64,000 bases of DNA from Akebia trifoliata. Its lineage: Eukaryota; Streptophyta; Magnoliopsida; Ranunculales; Lardizabalaceae. Every line of letters starts with the position of its first letter. The stretch's first letter is position 1. The notes under the pieces were generated by a model. The model saw only the letters and a list, made by a program, of their open reading frames with translations. It made no database searches and was not told where the DNA came from. Location of the stretch: NCBI GenBank assembly GCA_017979445.1, contig CM030706.1:11580967-11644966 (forward strand). Direction: 5' to 3'. The position numbers and the translations under genes were made by a program. Of this stretch, positions 33,268 through 44,910 are shown piece by piece.

Positions 33268-36200
33268 CAGTTTGAGGATCAAACTTGAAAACCTCAAAAA
33301 TTGTCGCATTGCAAAATTAGCCTATTTTTTTATTTGATTTTTATTTTTTTTTGTTTAATTAATTTTGTTATTTTTTAGGGTATGTTAGTAGAATCTTTTG
33401 GTTAAGTAGTTTTCTTTTTTATTATTTTGGATTTTTTATTTTGTCGATTTTAATAATAATGAAGGATTCAAATTAACATATGAAATGAGGATAGGGCATC
33501 TATGTGGAGAAAAAGGACCTCACAAAGTGAAAAAAGAGTGAGCAAAATTCAAATAAAGAAAAAATCACAAAATCACGGAGAGGAATGTGCAAGTGTGTAA
33601 GGGTGTGAATGTGTATTCTTTTATGCATAAGTATGTGCACACTGTAAGGGGCAGCCCCTATTTTGTTAAAAAAAAATGTCAAAAGAGGTCAGAATGCTAT
33701 TGATGGGGATGATAAAGAAATTGAAAGTAAAAAAAAAAAAAGGGTCTTGTGGCTAGGGAGTGATTCGAAAAAAAAGAGATAAAAAGGGGATTCTCTTTAT
33801 CGCCCTATTCAACCACATTTCTTCCCAACAGTCTCCCAGAATTTGCACTATACGTTGGGCCTCTTCATCCCCCTTTCAAACTTTGGTGTCTCTGCAATTC
33901 TCTCCCATTTCTATCCTTTCCTCTTTTATAAAGATGATGCACATGACCTTCTACTGAGGCAAAAATGTCACAGTCATGTTCGACTCATGGAAATCTGATC
34001 CATAGCTGAGTTTAAACCTAATTTTACTCGTTTGCTCTCTCTTCTCTGTATTCTACCAATACATGGAAGATTGATAGATCAGGTTCAAGATCATCGTAAA
34101 ATCAAAGCCAGCTCCTCCATCGATCGATACTCCTCTGTTGTTCTTAAGGATCAACGTAGATTGATTGAGTAATCCGGTGAGATTCGGATCGACGATTGGA
34201 TATCTTTTGATGTTGGCGGTCATGTCGTTTAATGGAGGTGTTTGTTGCAATTATTTTAGGACTCACGTTTGAGTTTTTGTTGTTTAGGAGCAGCAATGAA
34301 GATCGTTGTTCTGGAGAATCCATGTGCGTGTGCTTGAGGAATTGAGAAGATTTCGATATTGATCTCTCTAGATCTATATCAATGGATGGATGTATATTTT
34401 GATTTTGATCTGATTCTATGTTTCTATCGATCCGAACCTTATTACTTGTTCTTATCATTTTTTAGTTTTTAGTTAAATAATTCTTCATGTATAATAATAT
34501 AAAAAAAAAAGAATTTCCTTTTTTTTTTTAAATAAAAAATAAAAAACAAAAAAAATAAAAGTGGTCGTGTGAGTGTTGCTTGCAGCTACATATAGAAAAA
34601 ATAATAATAAGTTTTGAGGTGTGGATGTTTGAGCTTGTGCGTGTTGCAGCAACATATGTATACATATAAGAGAAAGTCATGTGAGTTAGTGGGCTGGCAA
34701 AAAGGAGAAAAATTGAGTTGTGGAGTGTCATATGTTGTGGCAGCAACACATAAAAAATGTGAGTTGTGCATGTGTTGGTGGCAATAAAAAAAACAAATTT
34801 CAAAAGGGTAAGGCTACCCTCTCCAATTTAGTAAGATTTCTAATCTTCCTAAAAGTCTTTGACCTCACCACGTGGCATCCAAGGGCATGATCCAATACCA
34901 CATGCTTGTGGCGGATGAAATTCTTAGAACTTTTAAAAGAAAATTTTCAAAAAAAAAAATTTTTTAATTGATTTTCATTTTGAACTTTGATTTTAAATTT
35001 GAGATTTCATCGCCACTCATTTTCAAAACCTTAGATCTAAACTAAAAAAAAATAAAAAATTTGAATTTTATTCTCGGATCCAATTTTTTTTCCACAAATC
35101 TAAAAGAAAAAAGCTATGGAATTGGATCATCAATGACGTGACCATGTTGGCTTAATGACCCTTAGTAGAATTGAAACCTTATGAGTTAATCCAGTTAGCC
35201 TATGTTCTCAAAAGATTTGCCATGCATGTCTTTCAAAAAAAAATGTTCATCGCTCCTTATCTCTACAACTCTTATTCTATCTTCAATTCAATTTTTGTTG
35301 GAATCTCGATTTGTTTAGTGTCGCCCAAAGCAATCCTTGATTGGACAATTAAAAAAAAAATTTGTGCATGTTTCAATATTGGATCTGATTGATTATTTTT
35401 TTGTGATATCTTGATTAATCGCTCATCTACTATGCCATGATCTCTACATATGCCTATTTTAATGTGGTTGCTTTGATTTCAATATTATGGTTTGTATTCT
35501 TTGATTAATATAATATCCATATGTTGATGGTTTGACTTGGCCAACGGGCCCATTTATTTGAAAAACTCCCCGAGTACACCCCACTCTATTTTGCATACAC
35601 CACTGGCACATTTAATTTGTTGCATTGCATGCTTGTATGTCTCTTATAGCCAACGTGGCACTAGTGCGTGGCCCGATCTTCTCGAAAATGCGACGTCATT
35701 CATGAAAATCACAACTCTAGTCACGTACCTTATGGTATATAAAATTGGGGCATCAGTACCATTTGATCAGGTGACACTGAAAGGTATATCGATGTACTCA
35801 TACTAGAGCGACCTGAGCCTTTGTCCTATTATAAGTCGCAAAGTCACATGTCCCGATCGTTAACCCTAGACTCATACCTATATGGTATATCAAAGTTAAT
35901 CTAAGTTCACCAACTGCACTTCTTGGTTAAAATCAGTGCCTAAGCGAGATCTTGTCCCGATGTATTACTGTACAAAGGGGATAGACTACGTCTATTTTAG
36001 ACGATAAATGATTTAAGAGTACCCTTGCTCAGCATTGTACGCCACCTCTCAACTGGGGATTAAGTTGGCTACTTTTGACTTCAGAGATTTGGATTGGAGT
36101 CTTAGATTATCACCTATACGGTATATCAAACCAAGTCACCACGTATTGTCTGATTGAGTACGCTCGAGAGGTGTATAGTTGCACTTAGGCAAGGGTGGCT

Positions 36201-36839
36201 AGATAAATTGCATTGCACGTAGTAAACCTAGAGTCTAGGAACCTTCCTATAGGTCACGACCCAAACCAACTATGGGTGTTCCCGGGTTGCTCTATTCAAT
36301 CCAATCAACAGATAAGTAGATGGACCGGTCCAGATCGTTCAAACTAAACCTGTAATATCAGTCTGACCCAATGTGTGAAATGTAAATCAATTGGCCGAAT
36401 CAACAAATGGATCAAACTGATCAACACTAAACCAGTTGGACCAATTGGTTTTACTTTCAAAGATTCATACTATTTTATACCAAAAAGATTCGATCTTAGG
36501 GTTAAATTAATTTGTCTGATTGAAAGTTCTATCCCAATCAGGGGTAAACTCGTGACTAACATTTTTCACCTTTTTGGTCACTATAGACTTATAGTGCATT
36601 TGGATTTGATATTTCCCATCCAATTTGGATTAACTTATATCAAAAATTTAATAATGTGGTTAAGAGTTAAACCTTTAGAATCAATGATGAACCTTGATTT
36701 ACTTCCAATCAGGAAATAATTGCTCCTAAACATTTTAAACCACCATTTGTACCACTTAGGTCCATGAAAAAAGTCATCTTTCCAGAGTACTATTGTCAAG
36801 TCCAAGTAGTTAGTCTTTGCCACAAAAAGAAACAATATC
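33268..36839 (+). other. A leader region
   Basis: A long non-coding leader between the primer site and gag. It includes AT-rich low-complexity DNA, a block with repeated ttgc.gcagcaaca and its complement (34560-34800, also in C at 59540-59850), and a segment (35540-36370) that matches C's leader (60600-61480) and, inverted, B's (52640-53400). The motif ggtatat(c/a)aaa recurs four times in 35728-36130. Confidence 0.6.
35881..36120 (+). repeat. Shared leader module, copy 2 (in A)
   Basis: Matches copies in E1, B and C. The hairpin core reads ATAGAC-TAC-GTCTAT (35980-35994). The second stem is weaker here, because gagaggtg has become ataaatg. The module is bracketed on both sides by ggtatatcaaa. 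Confidence 0.75.
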
Positions 36840-38132
36840 ATGAATGAAGTAGCGCTCCGTCAGATTTTAGAATCTTTTCAAGCACAAATTATCACTTCTG
36901 TCCAAACACAAATTGAAGTCCTGAAGACTAAAAAGAAAAGATAAACCTAAAGATCCTTAGGATGTGTTTAATCTCGTCGAAAACCAATAAGATGATCAAT
37001 TACACGTCGACACGTCGACCCTATCTTAACTCATCGAATAACTAAGGTTGAAATTGCTTTAAAGAATATCAAAGTCCCCGATGATCTTATTCTTGGATTA
37101 GGGGCAATGACGTTATTTCCCATAGTCCGTTTGTCAGAGAAGTTCACAATACCAGACATAGAGAAATTTGATGGGATTGGATGTCTTAGGACTTACTTGA
37201 AAGTATATGTCGATATTATACAATCTCAAGGTTTGAGTGAAGAACAGATGGCCCAACTTTTTCAAAGAACCCTTACAGGTTCTGCCTTACACTAGCCAAT
37301 GTCATTGGACTCATCTCGGGTAAGAACATGACAAGAATTGATAAAGGAGTTTATTGGTCGGTATTCATTCAATATGGACATTGAACTCACAAGAAGAGAT
37401 TTAGAAACTATTAAATGGAAGCCCAGGAAAATTTTCACTGAGTTCATTGCTCGATGGAGAACTAAAGCCGCTTAATTGTGTGACTAACCTCAACAAGTCA
37501 AGATTATCCTCAGGAATCTCTCTCAAAATTATGCCAAGTATTTGATGCCTCAGTACCTTCCCACTTTTCAATCCTCTATTGAGGCTAGAAATCAAGTTGA
37601 GAATGCCTACTCTTCGAAACTTTTTGATAACTCGTTTGAGTCAAAACCCAAATATTTCTAACCCAGTGCCAATTCCTTACAAGTAGCCAACACCTCTTTT
37701 GCACTAGCTTCTTAAGCCACTCAGTCCTTATAAGCCAAGCTTAGGAGACAATTAGCCAATCATGGAATGTCCCTTAGTGTTGCCTATCAAAAATTGATGA
37801 AAAGGGAATTACCGACACCATTAGAACCTAAGCCTTTATCCAACCCTCTTCCTCCAAACATAAACAATGGGCAATACTGTGAATTCTATCAGATGCCCAA
37901 TCATATTCTTGATAGATGCCTTACTTTCTGCTATACTATTCAAGACCTTATTAAGCAAGGATATGTTATCATACCCATTCCTACTGTGCCCAATGTTAAA
38001 ATTAATCCTAAGCCTACATTTCAAAATCAACCCCTTCTTACTTTGAACTTAATATCCATTAACAAACCGAAATCATTTAACCTGATTTCCTTCATTCACT
38101 CGATTGGTCTTAATAGTACATCCTCATCATGA
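36840..38132 (+). pseudogene. A gag pseudogene
   Basis: The ATG at 36840 is followed by LRQILESFQAQIITSVQTQI. The retrotransposon gag core follows with stops in between: FTIPDIEKFDGIGCLRTYLK and LSEEQMAQLFQRTLTGSA, then across frame breaks DLETIKWKPRKIFTEFIARW and QVKIILRNLSQNYAKYLMPQ. The last open part (37767-38132) has YCEFYQMPNHILDRC, a C-x2-x-x5-H-x4-C zinc-binding remnant whose expected first histidine is a tyrosine, then IQDLIKQG. This is Tat/Ogre-type gag, which forms the particle shell. At least four stops lie between 36930 and 37740. C's gag (62632-63961) is the closest relative in the window. Confidence 0.85.
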
Positions 38133-40410
38133 AAGAATGAACCCATATACCCTGAGGTAGTGGCAGAACTGAAAAGCAGAAAAAGTATTGAAGTAACGGG
38201 TTTTTCATTATCAAATAGGCTTGAATAAAAACATGAAGATGTGGCAAAAATGGATGAGTCTGAATCATCCATTATGAAGATATCTAAAGTGGCATAGACC
38301 CTAGCATGGTGTCCTCTCATTCAAAATCCTTTTTCTTTTAAGCGTCAGTTGCGTCAGTCTTTAAATTCAGTCGGTTAATTCCTTTATGTTAGGATTTATT
38401 AATTTTTAACTTTTAGTCAGGTTTGTTAGTCTATGTTTTTTTTATTCCAATAAAATAAACTTTTGATTATTATGCGTGCAATAATGATGTGAACATAAAA
38501 TTTTATATGAGGAATACCTCAAAGCTTATTTTTGATAAATATTAGAATTAAAGAGTATTCTCAAAAAGTACAAATGGGTACCACATTATTCTCAGGGAAA
38601 CGTAAGAGAATAATAAACTTATTTGAGAAATTCAACAACATTCTTACATGACCTCATGAGGATATGTTGATAAATTGCACCAAAATAGATCAAGGCATAA
38701 AGTCAAGGGTGAACTTCAAAATCAAAGATTATCTTTCAGATGTAGTGGAAACCATCGACAAGGGTGATAAGATACATAAGAAGGGATCCATCATGTTTTT
38801 CACTCGAGAGAGAGAGTTCTCATTCACAAAAGAATAAGAAATTTTTTGAAGGTTTGAAAGTGTTGAACGAGTCAATGTCAAATATGAAGAACTCAATCAC
38901 ACTCAATTTCATATAAGAAGACTAAAGATTACTTATTCTCAAAAGAAGATCTTATTCGACAGAGCAATCAAGACATCGAGTTTCTAGAACCTTGACCAAA
39001 TCAAGTAGTATTTTACCAAATGAGGATTTTTTTGGTCGAACAATTTTCCTGTCTTACCAAAAAAAAGATAACCTTCTTTAGCTCATCACAGCCTTTAAAA
39101 AAATCAATAACTTCTTCTTTCTAAACCACGCCAACCAGCCTTAGGAGGGAAATCTTAGTATGAACTACGTTTTGACCTGATCCCAAAATAGAAAATAAAT
39201 ATTTGGGGTACGTAGGCAACCTGAGAAGTTACTTCAGGCCCGATTACAAAAAAAAAAATATTCTCTTAAGAAAAATGTCATCCAAAAGGAAAATCCCCTA
39301 TTGAAATATTCAAAAGAAAAGAATGCCAAACTAGGAGCATTAGAAAAAAAGAATCAAAATAATTGACAAAAAAAAAGAATGCCTAACTAGGGGCATAAAA
39401 AAAAGAAAAAGAAAAGAATGCTAAACTAGGGGCATTAGAAAAAAGAATATCAGACTAGGGGCATTCTGGGAAGTCGAGCCTTATACCTTTTCTTTCTAAA
39501 CCATGTCCTAAGCCACCTATTAATTCCTCATGAATATTAATTGACTCGGTTAAGGTGCAAGGAATCAAGAAGTTGTCAAGTTGAATATTCAAGATTATCA
39601 AAAAGAAAAAAACCTGCTAAGTTGAAAATTCGAAAAGACGACTTAGGCAAAAGTTAGGTATAACCATAAAAAAAAGAAGGCTTGCTAGGTTGAAAACCTA
39701 AAATAGGAAAAAAAAATCCCGCTGAGAAGAAAAATTCAGAAGGAAGTTTACTAGAAGATACAAAAAATTATTCAAGTTGTAACATTCGTTTTTCAGCCAA
39801 TAGCTCACATCCGACAAGACTATGTTAAAGTTGATGAAACTCGGAAGTCATCTTGAGCATATCAGATCTTTAAGAGTGTTTACTTGTCCAAGTGTTCATG
39901 AAAGGAAAGTGTAGAACCATCGACTACTTTGAAGAGAAAGATCTTCTATTCCAATAATTATCAAGATTTTCATTCCAACTCAAACATTTTTCAAAGGAAA
40001 TTCAAAAAGAAAATGATCAAATTCTTTATTGCACATATGATAATCTTATGAGTCTTGAAAATTTAAAGGAATGTCGATTCTTCTTTTTGTCATATATCAG
40101 AGCCCATAGTTGCTCGTTTATATTTTTCGAGTACAATCCATTCCATTAGTTTCGTAGTCAAGTTCCAATTAAAGCTAACCTTGAAACTAGGGGCATTTTT
40201 AAAAGTCATTGTGATTCTAAAGTTTTGTTCTTGATCACATAATAAAAAGGAAAAATCTTACAAAAGTTGGAAAGTTCAACAAAGTCCAATGATAATTATG
40301 AATCCAGATGCATGATAAGCCAATAAAGGCCCAATCTTTCGATTTTTGAGCTCGATTATACCGAGTCCTTAATTAAACCTTAGCCCGAGAAACATGACTC
40401 CAATAAGTTC
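38133..40410 (+). other. A interior without pol; short tandem repeats
   Basis: No protease, RT or integrase motif. At about 39163-39235, gaactacgttttgacctgat and gggtacgtaggcaacctgag are landmarks that normally follow pol in Tat elements, so pol appears to have been lost between gag and here. From 39325 to 39475, an A-rich unit containing agaatgccaaactaggggcatt is repeated about four times. Confidence 0.6.
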
Positions 40411-41330
40411 GAGTTCAAGAAATGAGACTCCAACTTTTTTGAATCATAGAATGAATTAACGAGATTGTTTAAGTTCTTGTAAACCTTAGCTAGAGTTCAA
40501 GAAACGAGACTCCAGCTTTGTTTCAATCATAGAATGAATTAACGAGATTATTTAAGTTCTTGTAAACCTTAGTTAGAGTCCGAGAAATGAAACTTCAACT
40601 TTGTTTGAATCATATAATGAATTAACAAGATTGTTTAAGTTCTTGTAAACCTAAGTTCAAGTCCAAGAAATGAGACTCCAGTTTTGTTTGAATCATAGAA
40701 TGAATTAACGGGATTTTTTAAGTTCCTATAAACTTAAGTTTGAGTCCGAAAAACGAGACTCCAACTTTTGAATCATAGAATGAATTAACGGGATTGCTTG
40801 AGTTCCTATAAACCTTAGCCAGAGTCCGAGAAATGAGACTCCAGCTTTGTTTGAATCATAAAATAAATTAATGGGATTATTTAAGTTCCTATAGACCTTA
40901 GTCCAAGAAGCGTGGCTCCAATAAGTTCGAGTCCGAGAAACGAGACTCCAACTTTTTTGAATCATAGAATGAATTAACAGGATTGTTTAAGTTTCTGTAA
41001 ACCTTAGCCAGAGTCTGAGAAACGAGATTCCAACTTTGTTTGAATCATAGAATGAATTAACAAGATTGTTTAAGTTTCTGTAAACCTTAGCCAGAGTTCG
41101 AGAAACGAGATTCTAGCTTTGTTTGAATCATAGAATGAATTAATGAGATTGTTTAAGTTCTTGTAAACCTCAGTCCAAGTTCGAGAAATGAGACTCCAAC
41201 TTGAATAGGATTTTTTAATTTCCTACAAATCTTAGCCTGAGAAGCGTGGCTCCAATAAGCTTGAGTCCGATAAACGAGGCTCAAATTTTTTCGAACTCTA
41301 AAAAGAATTTTGATAGGATTTAATGGAATT
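40411..41330 (+). repeat. Tandem repeat, about 83-bp unit, about 11 copies
   Basis: Each unit contains gagtccgagaaacgagactc, then tttgaatcatagaatgaatt, aacgagattgtttaagttc and ttgtaaaccttag. Units start at 40411, 40493 and 40576 and continue with small length changes; some copies carry an extra piece with aagcgtggctccaataag. It lies just before A's polypurine tract. In Tat/Ogre elements such 3' UTR arrays are known and can seed satellite DNA. Confidence 0.88.
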
Positions 41331-41769
41331 TCTATATCACCTATCTCATTATTCAAACTTATCATAATTTCATATTGTTTGATTGCTTTCATTGCGTATG
41401 TGCATTTCAATTTGACTCATCATCATCAACGAGAGAAGATCTCTAGGACCTGACATTTATGGTTATAGAGGAGAGTTTATTTTCAATGATCAGAAAGAAT
41501 ACTTAGTAGGCATCACCTATTGCACACACATGCACTTTTGATTAGTCAGGGAGAATTTTTCAAAATTCAAGGATCTAACATCGTCAGTAAGAGTTCAGGC
41601 TCGAGGACCTGACATACCTTTAGTTCAGAGAGAGTTTTACCCTCAAAGATCCGAACATCCTGACAAAATTGCTAAATCAGACTGTAAAATGAGTTGTCAC
41701 TAGCTTTGGCATTCGAATATCACACTATCTACCAAAATAGATATGCTATCTAGTTTAGTTCAACCTCTG

Positions 41770-41784
41770 CCAAAGAGGGGTATC
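41770..41784 (+). other. A polypurine tract
   Basis: gccaaagaggggtatc directly before the 3' LTR; plus-strand DNA synthesis would start here. A similar tract is absent before the LTR at 63962. Confidence 0.6.
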
Positions 41785-43293
41785 TGTAGACACCTTATTT
41801 TCACACTCACCTGATTAATCAAGTCGTCAATCTGATTGTGACGATTCCCAATGAATGATGAATATTCTAATATTTTTTATTTGTTACTAGATATGTTTCA
41901 AAAATTCAGATGAGGTATCTCAACTAAACAAAACTTTATAAATCACGTTATGCTAGGAAAATATGACCCAAAAACATAGAAATTATCAGTTTTAGACAAA
42001 AAGAAGCTTTACGAGAAAAATCACTAAAAAATTATCAAAAAATCAAAATACCCCTAACATCAAAACATCCATAGAGCCTACATTACGCTTAGAAAAATCA
42101 TTTTGAAAATATAAAACAACAAACTAAAATCAAATAAACCGCTTCGTCAATTTTCACAAAATTTGACAAAATTACGAAAATGCCCTTCATAAGGTCCACG
42201 ATCATTTCACACAAAAAATTCATAATGACACAAACCGATACTCCCATTGAATTTCTGACGAAAAATCGATTCCAAAGCATCTCAAAACATCAAAAAATGA
42301 TCTCGAAACGTAAAAGTCTTATTCGGGTGTAAAACGATAATTTTTCAAACCTAAAAATTTAAAATTTTGAAATTAATAATTAAAACATTTATTAACATAA
42401 AGTGAAATCTTAATAAATGAAATTAAATTTTTATACAAATACAATCAATCAATCAAGCCCACGGGTCAAATTTTAAGTGGTAGCCCACTTGTTCAAATGT
42501 AGCCCACCTGATATTTATTAAAAGACCCCTCTATCTGGGGGCACAAATAATTAAAGATATAATTAAGGGGGGTTCTCCTAAAATTTTTAAAAAATATTCT
42601 TTTATTGTACGTAAGAAATAAAATCCTAATTCAAAACCCTAATTAAACAACCTAATCTTATCTAAAAAAATCAAGTCAAACTAAAAAGCTCTCAAAAAAC
42701 TCTAGAAATAGGAGCTTCCACAATCCAATCTCATAGGTCAAGATAAACCCTAAGAAAAATAGGTCAGAAACACCCCATAACTTTTTTCAAACCCTAAATC
42801 TGAAGCCCCAACTCCATACCTAACTCCCAACCCTAGTTTTTGCTAAAAAAACACCTAGAAACCCTTCAAAAAATATCCAAAAATAAAAAATACTCAGATC
42901 TATGAAGTGGATACCTCATCTTAGAGATCAGAAGCGGATCCAGTGACGAATAAAAAATAGGAAAACTCATACAAGGACAATATCCACAAACTTAGAGGAA
43001 ATCAATTGTCGCAACCACCCGGGTAAGTTAGGTTTTAATTTTACTTTTATTTTTTATGTCATTTTTAGCAATGTAAAAAATTTTGAGCAAAGTAGAGATC
43101 GGCGTTTGCCGGGTGGGATCGGTGCCTAACACCTTCCGATCCCATAATGTGATCCTCGGACCCTTTCTTTTCATAGATTAGTACCTTTTTTCGGTTTAAA
43201 GTAAATATTCGGTTCCTAAATCATAATAACTAGGTGACAACTCCCAGACCCTAAAAAAAGGGATCTGCAACCCACGGATCGAGGGCGCTTTCA
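41785..43293 (+). repeat. A 3' LTR
   Basis: 1509 bp, nearly the same length as the 5' LTR and similar throughout, with scattered substitutions and a small insert near 42520-42540. The TATA box is altered (TAGAAATA, 42703-42710). It ends GCTTTCA before B's integrase. Confidence 0.88.
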
Positions 43294-44087
43294 GTCTCGA
43301 CCTCAACGGGTAAGACTACTTCCATTCAATATACCAATGAATACGGAGTTACCCCAATTGAGGTTCGAAATAAAGTTCGATAAGCGTGGAGGGCGAAAGG
43401 CAACATGTCGTGCCAATCCTTGTAGGTGACTACCATCTTCTCAATGATTTTTTTGATATTTTTGTTGGTAGCCTCAACTGCACCGTTCATTTTAGGCCTG
43501 TAAGGTATAGAGTTATGATGAGTGATCTGGAAGTCTTTGCACATTTTGACCATGTCCTTGTTCTTGAGGTTTTTGGTGTTGTCGGTTATTATTCCACTCG
43601 GGAGATCATACCAACAAATGATATTATTTTTAATGAACTTCAGCACACTACTCTTTGTGACATTGGCATAAGAAGCTACTTCTACCTATTTCGTAAAGTA
43701 ATCGATAGTGATTAGGATGAAGCGATGTCCATTTGAAGTTTTTGGTAAAATCTGTCCAATAACGTCCATGCTCCAGAGTGAGAAGGGCCAAGGAGTAGTC
43801 ATGCTGTGCAATTCTAAAGGTGGAGCGTTGATCTTATTAGCATAGATTTGGTAGAGATGACATTTACGAACGTGTTGATGATAGCTACTTTCCATTGTAG
43901 TCTAGTAATATCCCATTCTCATGATCTTCTTGGCTAGCATGTGACCATTCATATGAGGTCCGCAGACCCCACCATATACAGTCTTAATCAATTGTTTAAC
44001 TTCTGCTTCTGTAAAGCAACAGAGAAGAACCTTATGATGTGACTTTTTGAACAGAGTCCTGTTATTTAGGAAAAATTGACCTGTCAA
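43294..44087 (-). pseudogene. B pol: integrase
   Basis: On the minus strand, the zinc-binding HHCC region ends GVCGPHMNGHMLAKKIMRMGYY. The catalytic core follows: PWPFSLWSMDVIGQILPKTS (first Asp), GIITDNTKNLKNKDMVKMC (second Asp) and PYRPKMNGAVEATNKNIKKI (Glu), so the DDE triad is visible. It continues with PFALHAYRTLFRTSIGVTPY and breaks off at 43294, where element A is inserted; the C-terminus is at 31741-31367. A TAG at about 43900 and a frame change near 43690 interrupt the frame. The integrase would join element DNA to the chromosome. Confidence 0.88.
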
Positions 44088-44218
44088 TCTCTAGATAGTT
44101 TTTCGTTCATTTATTGTCACATCTGATGAAGGGTTCGATCTTCCAAGTATGTCTTGATGTCTGAATACCATGATTTCTACTTAGATTTTGCTATATCCAC
44201 TGGTAAACAATAGGCTGG

Positions 44219-44910
44219 TTAATCTTGAAGGTCGATTTCGAGGGGATCGATAACCAAATAATCTAAAATACTAATTATGGAAGCCAACGTGGCCAGTGCA
44301 TCTGCAAACTGATTTTTGGTTCGTGACATGTAGGTGAACGAGATTCTGGTGAAGTTCAAGCTTAGTTCTTTTAGGTATTCATGATAAGGGACTAGTCTTT
44401 GTTCTCGAGTCTTCAATTATCCAATTGTCTGATAGGCCACTAGACTTGAATCACCGAATACATCGATTTCATCTACTTCCTAGTCGATTGCTGCCTTTAA
44501 CCCTGCAATATATGCTTCATACTCTACCTCGTTATTAAAATATTAGAATTTTAATCGGATGGCGATCGGAATATGAGATCCATCTGGTTTGATCAAAACT
44601 GCCCCTATTCCATTCATTTTCTAATTTGCAACTCCATCGAAGTACATCTTCCAACCTTGCTCTTCATTCCTATCTTCAATTTCGGTCAACAAGATAGCTT
44701 CATATGAAAAATTTGTAATTAATGGATCATAGTCACGTAAGGGATGCTTAGCTAAGTGGTCGGCAATGGCTTGTCCCTTGATGGCCTTTTGAGTGACATA
44801 GGTTATGTCAAACTCACATAACAGTAATTGCCACTTTGCAGTATGACCTGTTAGCACTGGCTTTGCAGTATGACCTGTTAGCACTTTGCAGTATGACCTG
44901 TTAGCACTGG
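44219..44910 (-). pseudogene. B pol: RNase H
   Basis: Reads KWQLLLCEFDITYVTQKAIK, GQAIADHLAKHPL, then MYFDGVAN, NNEVEYEAYIAGL, DVFGDSSLVAYQ and SRTKNQFADALATLASI. The Asp-Glu-Asp residues of the RNase H site are all present, though stops lie between the pieces. At 44835-44907 a 23-27-base unit (tttgcagtatgacctgttag) is present three times. The first two repeats are in frame, giving the duplicated VLTGHTAK; the third shifts the frame. Confidence 0.85.

Larger units (their letters stand above)
31742..43293 (+). mobile_element. A: non-autonomous Tat-like LTR retrotransposon inside B
   Basis: Two LTRs of 1507 and 1509 bp (31742-33248 and 41785-43293) are in direct orientation. A primer site follows the first and a purine tract the second. 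The flanking 5-mers are atctc and gtctc (4 of 5). It sits in B's integrase gene in the opposite orientation; the integrase reading continues across it. The 8.5-kb interior holds a leader, a gag pseudogene and a 3' block of tandem repeats. No protease, RT, RNase H or integrase is present. It resembles LARD or gag-only derivatives that depend on enzymes from a relative such as B. Confidence 0.88.

Noticed and set aside
43386..43715. 109-codon plus-strand frame
   Set aside because: Antisense to the integrase core with its DDE residues.
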